Of a stretch of DNA of 64,000 nt, positions 1 through 9,800 are shown in pieces (position 1 is the stretch's first letter; each line of letters opens with the position of its first letter). Below the pieces are notes generated by a model. It saw only the letters and a list, made by a program, of their open reading frames with translations, was not told where the DNA came from and made no database searches. This stretch comes from Clostridium amylolyticum (GTDB lineage Bacteria; Bacillota; Clostridia; Clostridiales; Clostridiaceae), in the NCBI RefSeq assembly GCF_900142075.1, contig NZ_FQZO01000005.1, positions 186,001 through 250,000 on the forward strand. The letters are read 5' to 3'. The translations under genes and the position numbers were made by a program.

Positions 1-435
1 ATCATTATCTACATCTTCCACAGCCTTAATGGTTATAGGAATCTTATTAATATTCCCTTCTACTTCGGTGTATTTACTTAATTTAGGAGTAATACATCCC
101 TCTTTAGAAAATGCATGTATATTAACATTTAAAATTTTACTTATTTCATAAAGATATTTATAATCGCTGCCTTTTAATGTATTTCTTACTATTATCTCAT
201 CTGTGGAAGTATTTTGTACTAAAGCTCCATTAAACACTAAGGCATAATCATTATCCTTCATTAGGTTTAATTTCTTTAAGTATGGCTTAATTCCTTCTAA
301 AGGTCTTCCGGTAGCTAAAATTACTTTAATACCTTTATCTGTGGCTTTTTCAATGGCTTCAAAAGTTTCTCGAGATATGGTTTTATCCTCTTTTAAAAGT
401 GTTCCATCCATATCTATAGCAATAAGCTTATACAT
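1..435 (-). CDS. HAD-superfamily (Cof-type) sugar-phosphatase, partial
   Basis: The first 145 codons are in the window and the gene runs off the left edge. The start ATG is preceded by GGAGG at a good distance. The N-terminus reads MYKLIAIDMDGTLLKED, which carries the HAD motif I signature DxDGT (nucleophile Asp and acid/base Asp). It is followed by an ATGRP segment typical of Cof-type (IIB cap) phosphatases that act on sugar phosphates or flavin precursors. The substrate cannot be told from sequence. It is divergent from prfC with about 340 nt between them, so it is probably transcribed alone or with genes outside the window. Confidence 0.85.
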   Translation of the reverse strand, partial: MYKLIAIDMDGTLLKEDKTISRETFEAIEKATDKGIKVILATGRPLEGIKPYLKKLNLMKDNDYALVFNGALVQNTSTDEIIVRNTLKGSDYKYLYEISKILNVNIHAFSKEGCITPKLSKYTEVEGNINKIPITIKAVEDVDND

Positions 436-644
436 GTTTTTCCTCCGTTTAAATATTTATAATATTTCACATTAAATTATAGCATTTATTACATTATTAA
501 TTTTAAAAAACTATTTCATTTTACTTAGATATTATGTATCAACATCGTTTTCATCCCACTATTACTTCCATTCCCAATTAATATTATTACATAAAGAAAG
601 CCTTTATATTCAAATTATTAATTATAGGAAGTATATCAATTTAG

Positions 645-673
645 TTGAAAATAGCACCTTAAATTGTTATAAT
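645..673 (+). promoter_or_regulatory. Sigma-A promoter of prfC
   Basis: TTGAAA (645-650) and TATAAT (668-673) are separated by exactly 17 nt, which is a near-consensus vegetative promoter. It predicts a start near 680 and a leader of about 97 nt before prfC. The rest of the 436-776 gap is AT-rich, and I see no other gene or structured element in it; a second TATAAT at 697-702 lacks a good -35 box. Confidence 0.7.
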
Positions 674-776
674 GACTATGTTTGTAAATAATCGCTTATA
701 ATAAAGAAAGAACATTTTTTACTTAGTATAGATGGAATAGATAGCGGACAACCGCATAAAAATTAGGAGGCAAATC

Positions 777-2369
777 GTGGCACATTTAAGAGATGAAATA
801 GAAAGAAGACGAACATTTGCAATTATTTCCCACCCTGACGCTGGTAAAACCACCTTAACTGAAAAACTTTTACTATATGGAGGTGCTATAAGATTAGCAG
901 GTTCTGTTAAAGCTAGAAAAGCATCTAAACATGCTGTTTCTGACTGGATGGAAATAGAAAAACAGAGAGGTATATCTGTTACTTCTTCTGTTATGCAGTT
1001 TAATTATAATAATTACTGCATTAATATACTAGATACTCCAGGTCACCAAGACTTTAGTGAAGATACCTATAGGACACTTATGGCTGCGGATAGCGCTGTA
1101 ATGGTTATAGATGGAGCTAGAGGAGTGGAAGAGCAAACTAAAAAGTTATTTCATGTTTGCTCATTAAGAGGTATTCCTATATTCACTTTTATTAATAAAA
1201 TGGATAGAGAAACTCGTGACCCCTTTGAACTATTAGAAGATATAGAAAATGAGTTAGGCATTAAGTCTTACCCTATTAACTGGCCTATAGGATCAGGTGC
1301 CGATTTTAAAGGAGTCTATGAAAGGAAAGATCATACTATTCAGGTATTTAATGGTGGAAATCATGGTCAGACAGCAGTATCCTCTGTGCATGGTGACATT
1401 TCCGATCCTGTGTTTAATGATCTTCTTGGAGATTCCTTACATAATAAACTAATGGAAGATATAGAGTTATTAGATATAGCAGGAGATGACTTTGATATAG
1501 AGAAAGTAAGAAAGGGAGAGCTTACTCCTGTTTTCTTTGGAAGTGCGTTAACTAACTTTGGTGTAGAAGCTTTTTTACAAGGCTTCCTTGATAGCACCTC
1601 TGAGCCTCTTTCAAGAGATTCCAGCATAGGAGAAATAAATCCTATAAACGATGATTTTTCTGCTTTTATATTTAAAATTCAAGCTAATATGAATCCTGCT
1701 CACCGAGATAGAATAGCATTTATGAGAATAGTATCGGGTAAATTTACAAAGGGGATGGAAGTATATCATACTCAAGGTAAAGGAAAGGTTAAACTTTCAC
1801 AGCCTCAACAATTCCTAGCTCAAGACAGAGAAATAGTTGAAGAGGCATATGCAGGAGATATCATAGGGGTTTTTGATCCGGGTATATTTAGGATAGGTGA
1901 TACCCTATGTTCCCCTTCCAACAAATTTGAATTTGATGGCATTCCTACCTTTGCACCAGAGCATTTTGCCAGGGTAAGACCTATGGATACCATGAAAAGG
2001 AAGCAATTTGTAAAAGGAATAACTCAAATTGCTCAAGAAGGTGCCATTCAAGTATTTAAAGAATTGTTTATTGGTATGGAAGAACTTATAGTCGGAGTGG
2101 TAGGAGTATTACAATTTGAAGTGTTAGAATATAGGTTAAAACATGAATATGGTGCTGACATAAAAATGGATAGAATGCCTTATCGTTATGTAAGATGGAT
2201 AGAAAATGAAAATATAGATATAGATTCATTAAATCTTACTTCCGACACTAAGAAGGTTAAGGATCTTAAAGAAAGAAACTTATTAATATTCCAAAACGAT
2301 TGGGGAATCAATTGGGCCCTGGATCATAATAAAGAATTAATTCTTTCTGATATCGGAAAAACTAATTAA
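777..2369 (+). CDS. prfC: Peptide chain release factor 3 (RF3 GTPase)
   Basis: A translational GTPase that removes RF1/RF2 from the ribosome after termination. The 530-aa length matches the family. The G1 loop SHPDAGKTT lies near residue 18, a DTPGHQDF G3 motif near residue 86 and NKMD (G4) near residue 140. The second and third thirds fit the EF-G-like domains II and III of RF3. The start is GTG, supported by AGGAGG six bases upstream. It has its own promoter (645-673) and its own terminator (2398-2430), so it looks monocistronic. The EF-G/TetM families are longer and have further C-terminal domains, so RF3 is the better call. Confidence 0.96.
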   Translation: MAHLRDEIERRRTFAIISHPDAGKTTLTEKLLLYGGAIRLAGSVKARKASKHAVSDWMEIEKQRGISVTSSVMQFNYNNYCINILDTPGHQDFSEDTYRTLMAADSAVMVIDGARGVEEQTKKLFHVCSLRGIPIFTFINKMDRETRDPFELLEDIENELGIKSYPINWPIGSGADFKGVYERKDHTIQVFNGGNHGQTAVSSVHGDISDPVFNDLLGDSLHNKLMEDIELLDIAGDDFDIEKVRKGELTPVFFGSALTNFGVEAFLQGFLDSTSEPLSRDSSIGEINPINDDFSAFIFKIQANMNPAHRDRIAFMRIVSGKFTKGMEVYHTQGKGKVKLSQPQQFLAQDREIVEEAYAGDIIGVFDPGIFRIGDTLCSPSNKFEFDGIPTFAPEHFARVRPMDTMKRKQFVKGITQIAQEGAIQVFKELFIGMEELIVGVVGVLQFEVLEYRLKHEYGADIKMDRMPYRYVRWIENENIDIDSLNLTSDTKKVKDLKERNLLIFQNDWGINWALDHNKELILSDIGKTN

Positions 2370-2397
2370 AAATATTAAAATCAGCTTATATATTAAC

Positions 2398-2430
2398 GGA
2401 GTATTGTCTTTAAGATAATGCTCCATTTTT
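2398..2430 (+). terminator. Rho-independent terminator after prfC
   Basis: A GGAG-led 13-bp imperfect stem (2398-2410 with 2412-2424, including G-U pairs) is followed by ATTTTT. It lies 29 nt after the prfC stop. Confidence 0.7.
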
Positions 2431-2447
2431 AATGGAAATGAAACATT

Positions 2448-2476
2448 CACCTTTTTATCTGTTGTTCCATATTATA
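2448..2476 (+). promoter_or_regulatory. Sigma-K-like (late mother-cell) promoter
   Basis: CACC (2448-2451) and CATATTATA (2468-2476) are separated by 16 nt. This fits the Bacillus sigma-K consensus mACm-N16-CATAnnnTA. The predicted start is about 26 nt before the ATG of the 143-aa gene. This is pattern matching only; clostridial sigma-K sites are close to but not identical with those of Bacillus. Confidence 0.45.
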
Positions 2477-2508
2477 AATTGTAAACAATAAACTAGAAGG
2501 GTTTATAT

Positions 2509-2940
2509 ATGTATTATTGGGACTTTAATAACTTTCCTACAGATGAAGATAGAATGGATTACGAAGAAATAGATGAATACGGAGAATTTGAAGTAGAAAT
2601 GCCTGATGCTAATTATAATAATCCTTTTTATTCTCCTTATGAATACGGCTTTAGAGACTCCAGACAGCTTTATCCACCTGGGCCACCTCCTTCCACTGTT
2701 CCTCAAAAAAGCATGGCCAAGTCTGGTGGAGGTGGAATTTCACCTAAAGCCATAGATCCTGGACAGATCAACTTTTGCCTATTTAAGTTTACTTATATAT
2801 GGCAGACTAATGGCCGGGCTTACTGGGCTTATCTTGTAAAAGCTGGAAGGCGCTCCATTGCTGGATTCCGTTGGAGAAGAGGCCGTTGGGTTTACTTTGG
2901 CTTAGATCTTAGAAGTATAGATTCTTTTTTCTGCATATAA
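2509..2940 (+). CDS. Conserved clostridial-type hypothetical protein, possible spore-coat protein
   Basis: A 143-aa protein of unknown function. The N-terminal half is acidic and rich in Tyr, Asn, Asp and Glu. A Pro/Gly-rich linker follows (about residues 63-80), and then a basic, aromatic C-terminal domain with KAGRRSIAGFRWRRGRW. There is no signal peptide or membrane segment. The start ATG has AGAAGGG seven bases upstream. Inference: the low-complexity acidic/aromatic composition and the sigma-K-like promoter just upstream would suit a protein made in the mother cell and placed on the spore surface. It has its own promoter and shares a terminator with the convergent desulfoferrodoxin gene. 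Confidence 0.7.
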   Translation: MYYWDFNNFPTDEDRMDYEEIDEYGEFEVEMPDANYNNPFYSPYEYGFRDSRQLYPPGPPPSTVPQKSMAKSGGGGISPKAIDPGQINFCLFKFTYIWQTNGRAYWAYLVKAGRRSIAGFRWRRGRWVYFGLDLRSIDSFFCI

Positions 2941-2942
2941 CT

Positions 2943-2995
2943 AAAAAAAGTCTGAGCATTAGCGATGAAAAACCGCTAACGCTCAGACTTTCTTA
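2943..2995. terminator. Bidirectional terminator between convergent genes
   Basis: A 17-bp stem (2948-2964 with 2974-2990, one A-C mismatch on the plus strand that becomes G-U on the minus strand) with a 9-nt loop. There is a run of A on the left (U-run for minus transcripts) and TTCTT on the right. It serves the 143-aa gene and desulfoferrodoxin. Confidence 0.8.
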
Positions 2996-3013
2996 ATTGA
3001 AAATTTAAAATTA

Positions 3014-3391
3014 TTATTTATTTTTCCATAGTCCGTGAAGGTTACAGTATTCTCTTACAGAAATAATATCTCCATCTATGTGGAAGATAGCTTCTGGAAC
3101 ATCTCCTGGTTTTAAATCTTTTCTATATACCTTATCTTCTGTTATTACTTCAATCCATTGAATATAATGTTCTTCAGTCATAGGATGGGTCACACTTCCA
3201 ACTTTAACGTGTACCTGATCATCAATTCTTTCTACCACTGGAACATGTTTTTCTAAAGCTGCATCTACTGTGTTTTCTTCCATTAGTTTCATTGGTTGGT
3301 TACAGCAAACAAGGGTGCCACCACCACTATAAAGCACCTCTACAATATTCCCGCATACCATACACTTATACACTTGTAATACCTTAGTCAT
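3014..3391 (-). CDS. dfx: Desulfoferrodoxin (two-iron superoxide reductase)
   Basis: Reduces superoxide to hydrogen peroxide without releasing oxygen, an oxygen-defence enzyme of anaerobes. Both iron centres are visible in the 125-aa protein. The desulforedoxin-type Fe(Cys)4 site uses C10, C13, C29 and C30. The catalytic Fe(His4Cys) site uses H49, H69, H75, C116 and H119, with the conserved E47 beside it. Spacing agrees with the two-centre desulfoferrodoxins, not the one-centre neelaredoxins. The start ATG follows GGAGG. It appears monocistronic. Electron donors (rubredoxin) are not encoded nearby. Confidence 0.96.
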   Translation of the reverse strand: MTKVLQVYKCMVCGNIVEVLYSGGGTLVCCNQPMKLMEENTVDAALEKHVPVVERIDDQVHVKVGSVTHPMTEEHYIQWIEVITEDKVYRKDLKPGDVPEAIFHIDGDIISVREYCNLHGLWKNK

Positions 3392-3566
3392 AATGAACCT
3401 CCTTAATTTTATTGTCTACATAATAATTATATACCAAAATAGTAAAAAAACTTATAATATTCACCGAATTATCAATTATTTACACATTATTAATTAATTT
3501 TCCACACCACTACAATAATTATTTCTTATTATTGAAACATACTAAGAAATAAGGAGGCGATTTTTA

Positions 3567-3767
3567 ATGAAAAAAATTTCTAATAAAAAACCTTATTTAC
3601 CTGATGAAAGAGAACAAGCAGAAGCAACTCCAAAAACCATAAAATCCTATTCACCTACTGGTGAAGATTATACAGAGTTACCTGATCCTGTAAGAGATAA
3701 TATAGTATCTAATAACATTGCTAACCAAGAGTTTGATTACACCGATAAGAATCTTTATAAAGATTAA
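3567..3767 (+). CDS. Small hypothetical protein (66 aa)
   Basis: An unrecognised small hydrophilic protein rich in Lys, Asp, Asn and Tyr, with no signal peptide, membrane helix or cysteines. It is supported as a gene by AAGGAGG at ideal spacing from the ATG, and by a strong terminator directly after the stop. The upstream CATACTAA resembles the -10 of sporulation sigma factors, but no convincing -35 box accompanies it, so I do not assign a promoter. Confidence 0.65.
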   Translation: MKKISNKKPYLPDEREQAEATPKTIKSYSPTGEDYTELPDPVRDNIVSNNIANQEFDYTDKNLYKD

Positions 3768-3790
3768 GATTCTAAATATTATGATGAAAA

Positions 3791-3821
3791 ATAAGTATGC
3801 CTGAAGCATACTTATTTTTTT
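3791..3821 (+). terminator. Terminator after the 66-aa gene
   Basis: A perfect 10-bp stem (ATAAGTATGC with GCATACTTAT, 5-nt loop CTGAA) followed by six T. Confidence 0.85.
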
Positions 3822-3859
3822 ATTAAATAATTTGATTTATACACCTTTTATTAACTGTA

Positions 3860-6800
3860 TTATTGAAACCTTACTTCTACATAATGTTCACCTTTAGGTT
3901 TAAATGGTATAAGCTTCTCCTTCAATACTTCTCCATCCATTGTTAATAGCTCCTTGTTATCCCTTATTACTTTAATATAATATTTAACATTATCCCTGGT
4001 ATACTCTATTTCATATCCATTCCAATTATCAGGTATGCAAGGTTCTATTACAAATCCCTTTCCCTGAATAATTTTAAATCCCAATATATTTTGAACTCCA
4101 ACTTTATACATCCATCCTGCTGCCCCTGTGTACCAGCTCCAACCTCCTCTGCCGCTAAAGGGTTCCTTTAAATATACATCCGCAGCCATTACATAAGGCT
4201 CTACCTTGTAGGTCTTAGCTTCTAAGGAAGTGGAAGAGTGATTTATAGGATTGATCATGTTAAAATATTTCCAGGCCTTATTATTTTCCCCTAGCAGGGT
4301 AAAGGCCATGATGCACCACACCGCTGCATGGGTATACTGCCCTCCATTTTCTCTTACTCCAGGCACATATCCCTTAATGTATCCTGGTTCTAACTGAGAA
4401 TTGTTAAAGGGAGGGGCTAGTAGCAATATTATTTCTTTATCTTCTTTTACTAGGTACTTTTCTACAGCCTCCATAGCTTGTTTAACCCTGCTTATTTTAC
4501 CTGCTCCGGATATAGCTGCCCAGCTTTGAGCTAAAGAATCAATTTTGCACTCACTATTTTCCATAGAACCTAGAGGTGTACCGTTATCAAAATATGCCCT
4601 TCTGTACCATCCTCCGTCCCATCCATGCTTTTCTATGTTTTCTCTTATGAAATTCATACTATCTTTAAACTCTACTACCATCTCATTATCCTTTACAAAG
4701 GAACAAATTGGCTGAAACTTATTGAGAATGTCATATAAAAACCATCCTAGCCATATACTTTCACCTTTCCCCTTATTCCCCACAGTGCTCATACCATCGT
4801 TCCAATCTCCGCTGCCCATGAGAGGTATATTATGCTCTCCAAATTTCAATGCTTTCTTTATAGCTTTTATGCAATGTTCATATATGCTTCCCTTTTCCTT
4901 AGATTCTGGTACTATATTATATCTTTCGTCTTCCCCTTCCTGCAAAGGATTATCTCTAAGATAAGGCGCTTCTTCAAAGAGTATAGAATAGTCTCCTGTG
5001 GAGTTTATATATTCCGCAGTAACATAAGGAAGCCATAATAGGTCATCGCTAAATCTGGTTCTAATACCGCTATTAACTACAGGGTGCCACCAATGCTGGA
5101 CATCTCCTTCTATAAATTGTCTAGATGCACTCTTTAGTATCTGATTTTTTGTAAAGTTAGCATCCAACATTCCTAAAGCCAAGGTATCTTGAAGCTGATC
5201 TCTAAAACCATAGGCTCCTCCACTTTGATAAAAAGCACTCCTAGCCCAATATCTACAACTTAAGTTTTGATATATCAGCCATCCATTTAAAAGTAAATCC
5301 ATACTTTTATCTGGAGTTTTAACTTTAATGGTTCCTAATAGATTACTCCAGTAATTCTTAACCTTGGTGAGTTCTTCATAAACAATTTCTTTATTATTAT
5401 AACTATTTATTAAAGTGCTTATTTGTTGTAAATTTTCCATATCACCAAGTATTATGCTAATCTCTTTTGTTTCACCTGGATTTATAGTTATAAAAGTGTG
5501 CTCAGCTAGGCAAGGATCCATTCCTGCACCGGTGATATTGGATAAAGTTTTAGACTTTAGAGCTAAGGGATAACTTATATGCCCCCCTCTTCCTAAAAAT
5601 TCTTTTCTGTTACCTGTAAAAGTGCTATTTTCACCACCAATAATCTTCAGAAAAGCTTTAAGCCTGCCAAAGGACTCACTATATGGATTTATGCCATAAA
5701 CAAACTCTCCATCTCCATATACATGGGTACTTATATATTGAGAAGTCTGTTGTGGCGATACACCTAAAACTAACTGTGCATAATAAAAAACACTTATATT
5801 TCTTGTATTGGAAGAGGAGTTTTTTAAGTTTACCTTTATAATTTTAAGCTCTTTATCTAAAGGCACAAAACATGTCATTTCCCCTTCAATACCATGAGAG
5901 TTATGAATAAAACTACTATACCCATATCCATGTTCAATAATGTAGTTATTGTCTTCTCTTACAGGCTTTGGAGTTAAGGTCCAAAACTCACCGGTATCTT
6001 CATCTCTAATATACATAACCTCTCCAGATAAATCGCTGACAGCATCATTATTCCATGGAGTTATTTTATTTTCTCTTGAGTTACCACACCAACTATAACT
6101 GCTTCCAGATTCTGATATGTGAAAACCGAAGTTTTTGTTGGAAATAACATTAATCCAAGGCGCTGGAGTGTTTTTTTCTTCATTTAACACTATTATATAG
6201 CTGTTGCTTTTACTATTAAAACCTCCATAGCCGTTATAATATAATAATTTATCTACAGGGTAATTTAAATCTTCCTTTGCTTTCTCCTTTGAAGGTTTAG
6301 AAATATTGGAATATGCTATTTCCTCGGCTAATTCATAGTTATATTTTAAATTTTTATAAAAACTCTCTACACTTTTATCTTTTGTACTCTTATCTTTATA
6401 CTTTATTTTATATTCAGATATTAGCTTATTGCCTTGTAATTCTTTATGCCTTATATAACTCACTATTTTCTTAGAATCAAAATTATTATTTATTTCTAAA
6501 ATATCTCTATATTTACTATCATCAATACTATTATCTAACTGTTCTATTAGAGAGCCTTTAGAACTTTCAATAACTACCTTGGATATCCCCTTTAAAAAGC
6601 TTAATATCTCTTCACTCATGGTAGATTTGCTATGGATATATATACTTCCTTTATAATTACCTTTCTTATCTTGTTCTGATACATTAACTAATTGAGATAT
6701 TGAATTTTGAAGGGGCTGGGTGTAGGATGTATCTTGCTTATTGTAAATAATTAAATCTACCACAAGCCCTTTTAGCTGCCAATATTTATACATAAGTAAA

Positions 6801-9800
6801 ACCTGTCTTACCATATCTAAATCTTTTTCCTCTTCCACTATCACAAGTAATATTGGCAAGTCTCCAGATATTCCATAAGGCCAAAGGTCCTTTTGGTATT
6901 TGTTAATGCTTTTTATAAATTTTTCCCGGTGCTTGAAATTTGATGGGAATATAATATTATTAGCTACTCTTTGATAAAAATTAGCCTGTGCAGATTTTAT
7001 ACCCAACGCCTTCAATTCCCACTGAACTTCATTCATAGCCTCTTCAAATACTCTTTCCAAATAATTATATCCTTTAAAATGTTTCACTATGTTTAAAGCT
7101 TCTTCTCTAGAAGCTGCGCAGGCTGTAACAAAGCTAATGGTTACATATTCCCCAGGCATTATATTTACTCTCTTACGAAGGCTAAAAATAGGATCTAGTA
7201 CTATTCCTACTCTATTTTCCAGTGGTGTTTCACTATCCATAACCACAGGGTTTGTTATATCTCTATTTCTACCAATAAAATTTGCTCTTGCTGTTTCATA
7301 TTGTATATTTTCAGATTTTCCTACATCCTCCAAAATAAAATGCACTGCGTAGGGTTTATGCTGGGATTTAGCCCTTGGTCTTCTGCTAGCTAAAAGGCAC
7401 TTATGCTCTTCATCAAATTCAGTAGTAATAAATAAGTTACTAAAGGCAGGGTGAACTAAATCGGCATTATACTCTGTTAAAACGACCTCCATGTAGCTTG
7501 TAACCTCTAAATCTCTAGTAAAATTACTATGATTAGTAAGGGTTATTTTTCTTATTTCCGCATTAAAATCCGGGGAAACAACAATCTCGGTCTTAGTTTC
7601 AATATTACCATCATTTCTCTTGAACACGGCTTTATCTAGTGAAAAATTCACTTGATATTTATCTCCTGAATTTTTGCAAGGTTCATAAGCAGCACTCCAA
7701 TATTCATTAGAATTTATATTCTTAATAAAAAAGAACATGCCAGAAGAATCCAAAGTAACATCTTCTCTCCATCTATATAAAGCCATATTGTCAATTTTAC
7801 TATACCCGCTGCCGCTATTGGTAATCATTAAAGAATAACTCCCATTAGATAAAATTTGCACTTCTGGTACTTCACTATAGGGGGTAACATATTCTCTTAT
7901 AAATATATTTTGCTCTTCTATGTCAGACTTAGGTATTTGTATTTCACTTTTTCTATCATATATTACCGCTTTAGGTACTTTTTCTTGTAGCAATTCTTCT
8001 GTAGCCTTTACCTCTGGCAGTCTATGAAATCTATCAGATAAAATATCATTGCATAAAACATTGTTAAAAGCCATTAGCATCATCCCTTGATGGTGTACCA
8101 TGTAGTTTTTTACTATGGCATAACTTTTCCCTTTGGGTACTCTATCTTTGGTATAATCTATGGATTCATAAAATCCATATCTCCCTAGCATACCCATGGA
8201 TACAAAATTTTTCATAGCTTTTATGGAATCTTTGCTATCAATCATTAATGCTAATGCAACGGAATAAGTTGATACTACTAGTTCATCACCTAACCCCCTC
8301 TTTAAACCTACATCAGGTACTCCAAAAGCTTTATATTGATAATTTAAAGCCCCATCAAAGTGGTAAAAGGCTGATTCTGATATTCCCCAAGGAATTTTCT
8401 TTAACTTGGAATACTTTTTTTGAATATGTAAAACTGAGTAATAGGTTTGGTTTAATAAAGTTTTAGGGTAGGCTTTCATTATTAAAAGGGGCATAAAATA
8501 TTCAAACATAGTTCCGCTCCAAGACACTAAGCTTTTCCTTCCATATAACGATGCCATGGCTCTTCCTAATTTAAACCAATGTTCAGTGGATACATCTCCC
8601 TTAGCTATGGCAATAAAACTTGCAGCTCTAGCCTCTGAAGCCATTAAATCATAATAACTACTACCTAACGAATCATTTTCCACATCATATCCTATAGAAA
8701 ATAGTTTAACTTCATCATTGTAAAGAATAGTAAAATCAGTGTCTTCTGATAGTTTTTCTAACTTATTATTTAAAGAATCTAACATTCTTATTAGCTTTAA
8801 GAAATTATTGATGCTATCTGATAAAAGCTTTAAAAACTCCTCACTTATATTTACATTATCGCTTAAGGAAACTAATATAGTATTTAACTTAGCTGGCAGT
8901 TCCTTTATGGGCACTTTAAAAATACATTCATTTAAAGCATTAGTTATTTCAGCATCCTTAACCTCAATGCTAGAAAGTTCAAGCCAAGGAAATAATATTT
9001 GTATTTCTTTTATTCTTGTAGAAACATCATATTTCACTTTGGAGTTCCAATAATACTCTCCGTCTTTATTTTCTTTCTCATAGTTTACAGCCATACTCCA
9101 TATACGGTGTAACAACTCATTGTAACCATATATATCATAGCTTTTATTTGATATCTCCTTCATTAACTCTTTATATAACACCCTATTATTATCTTCTGCT
9201 TCTGCTAGGCATAAGGTTTCAACTAATCCCTTAATATATTTCTCTCTAATTATTGGGTTACTCTTATATTCCTTTAATGATTCCATAATAACCCAATAAT
9301 AGCCTACTAGATTGCCGCTATCTACCGTAGATATATACCTGGGCCAAAGCGGTTTCAAGGATTTTGTATCATACCAGTTATATAAATGTCCATGATATTT
9401 TTCCAGCTTATTTATGCTTTCAATCCCTTTATTTAACCTGTCTAGCACTGAGTTAATTCCAATAAACCCCATATCATAAGCTGTTATATTGGTAATTAAG
9501 CCCATAGCTACATTGGTAGGTGAAGTACGATAGGCTATGCCTTTTTCTGGATCTTCTTGATAATTGTCCGGAGCTAAATAATTATTTTCTTTATTTACAA
9601 AATCTTCATAATAGCACCAAGTTCTTCTGCTTATCTCTCTTATAAAAACTTCATCCTTTTTGCTTATATCTTCTTTTTCTTTAGGAAGCTCTAGTCCTAT
9701 TATGTAAGCACTTAAAGGTGAAATAAACCATATTACGCATATAGGTGTCATAAGCCATCCCAAAGATAAGGAATAATTAAAAGCTAACAATCCTACCACT

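Noticed and set aside
2503..2706. Reading frame antisense to the 143-aa gene
   Set aside because: The plus-strand frame has a ribosome site, promoter and terminator; the antisense one has none.
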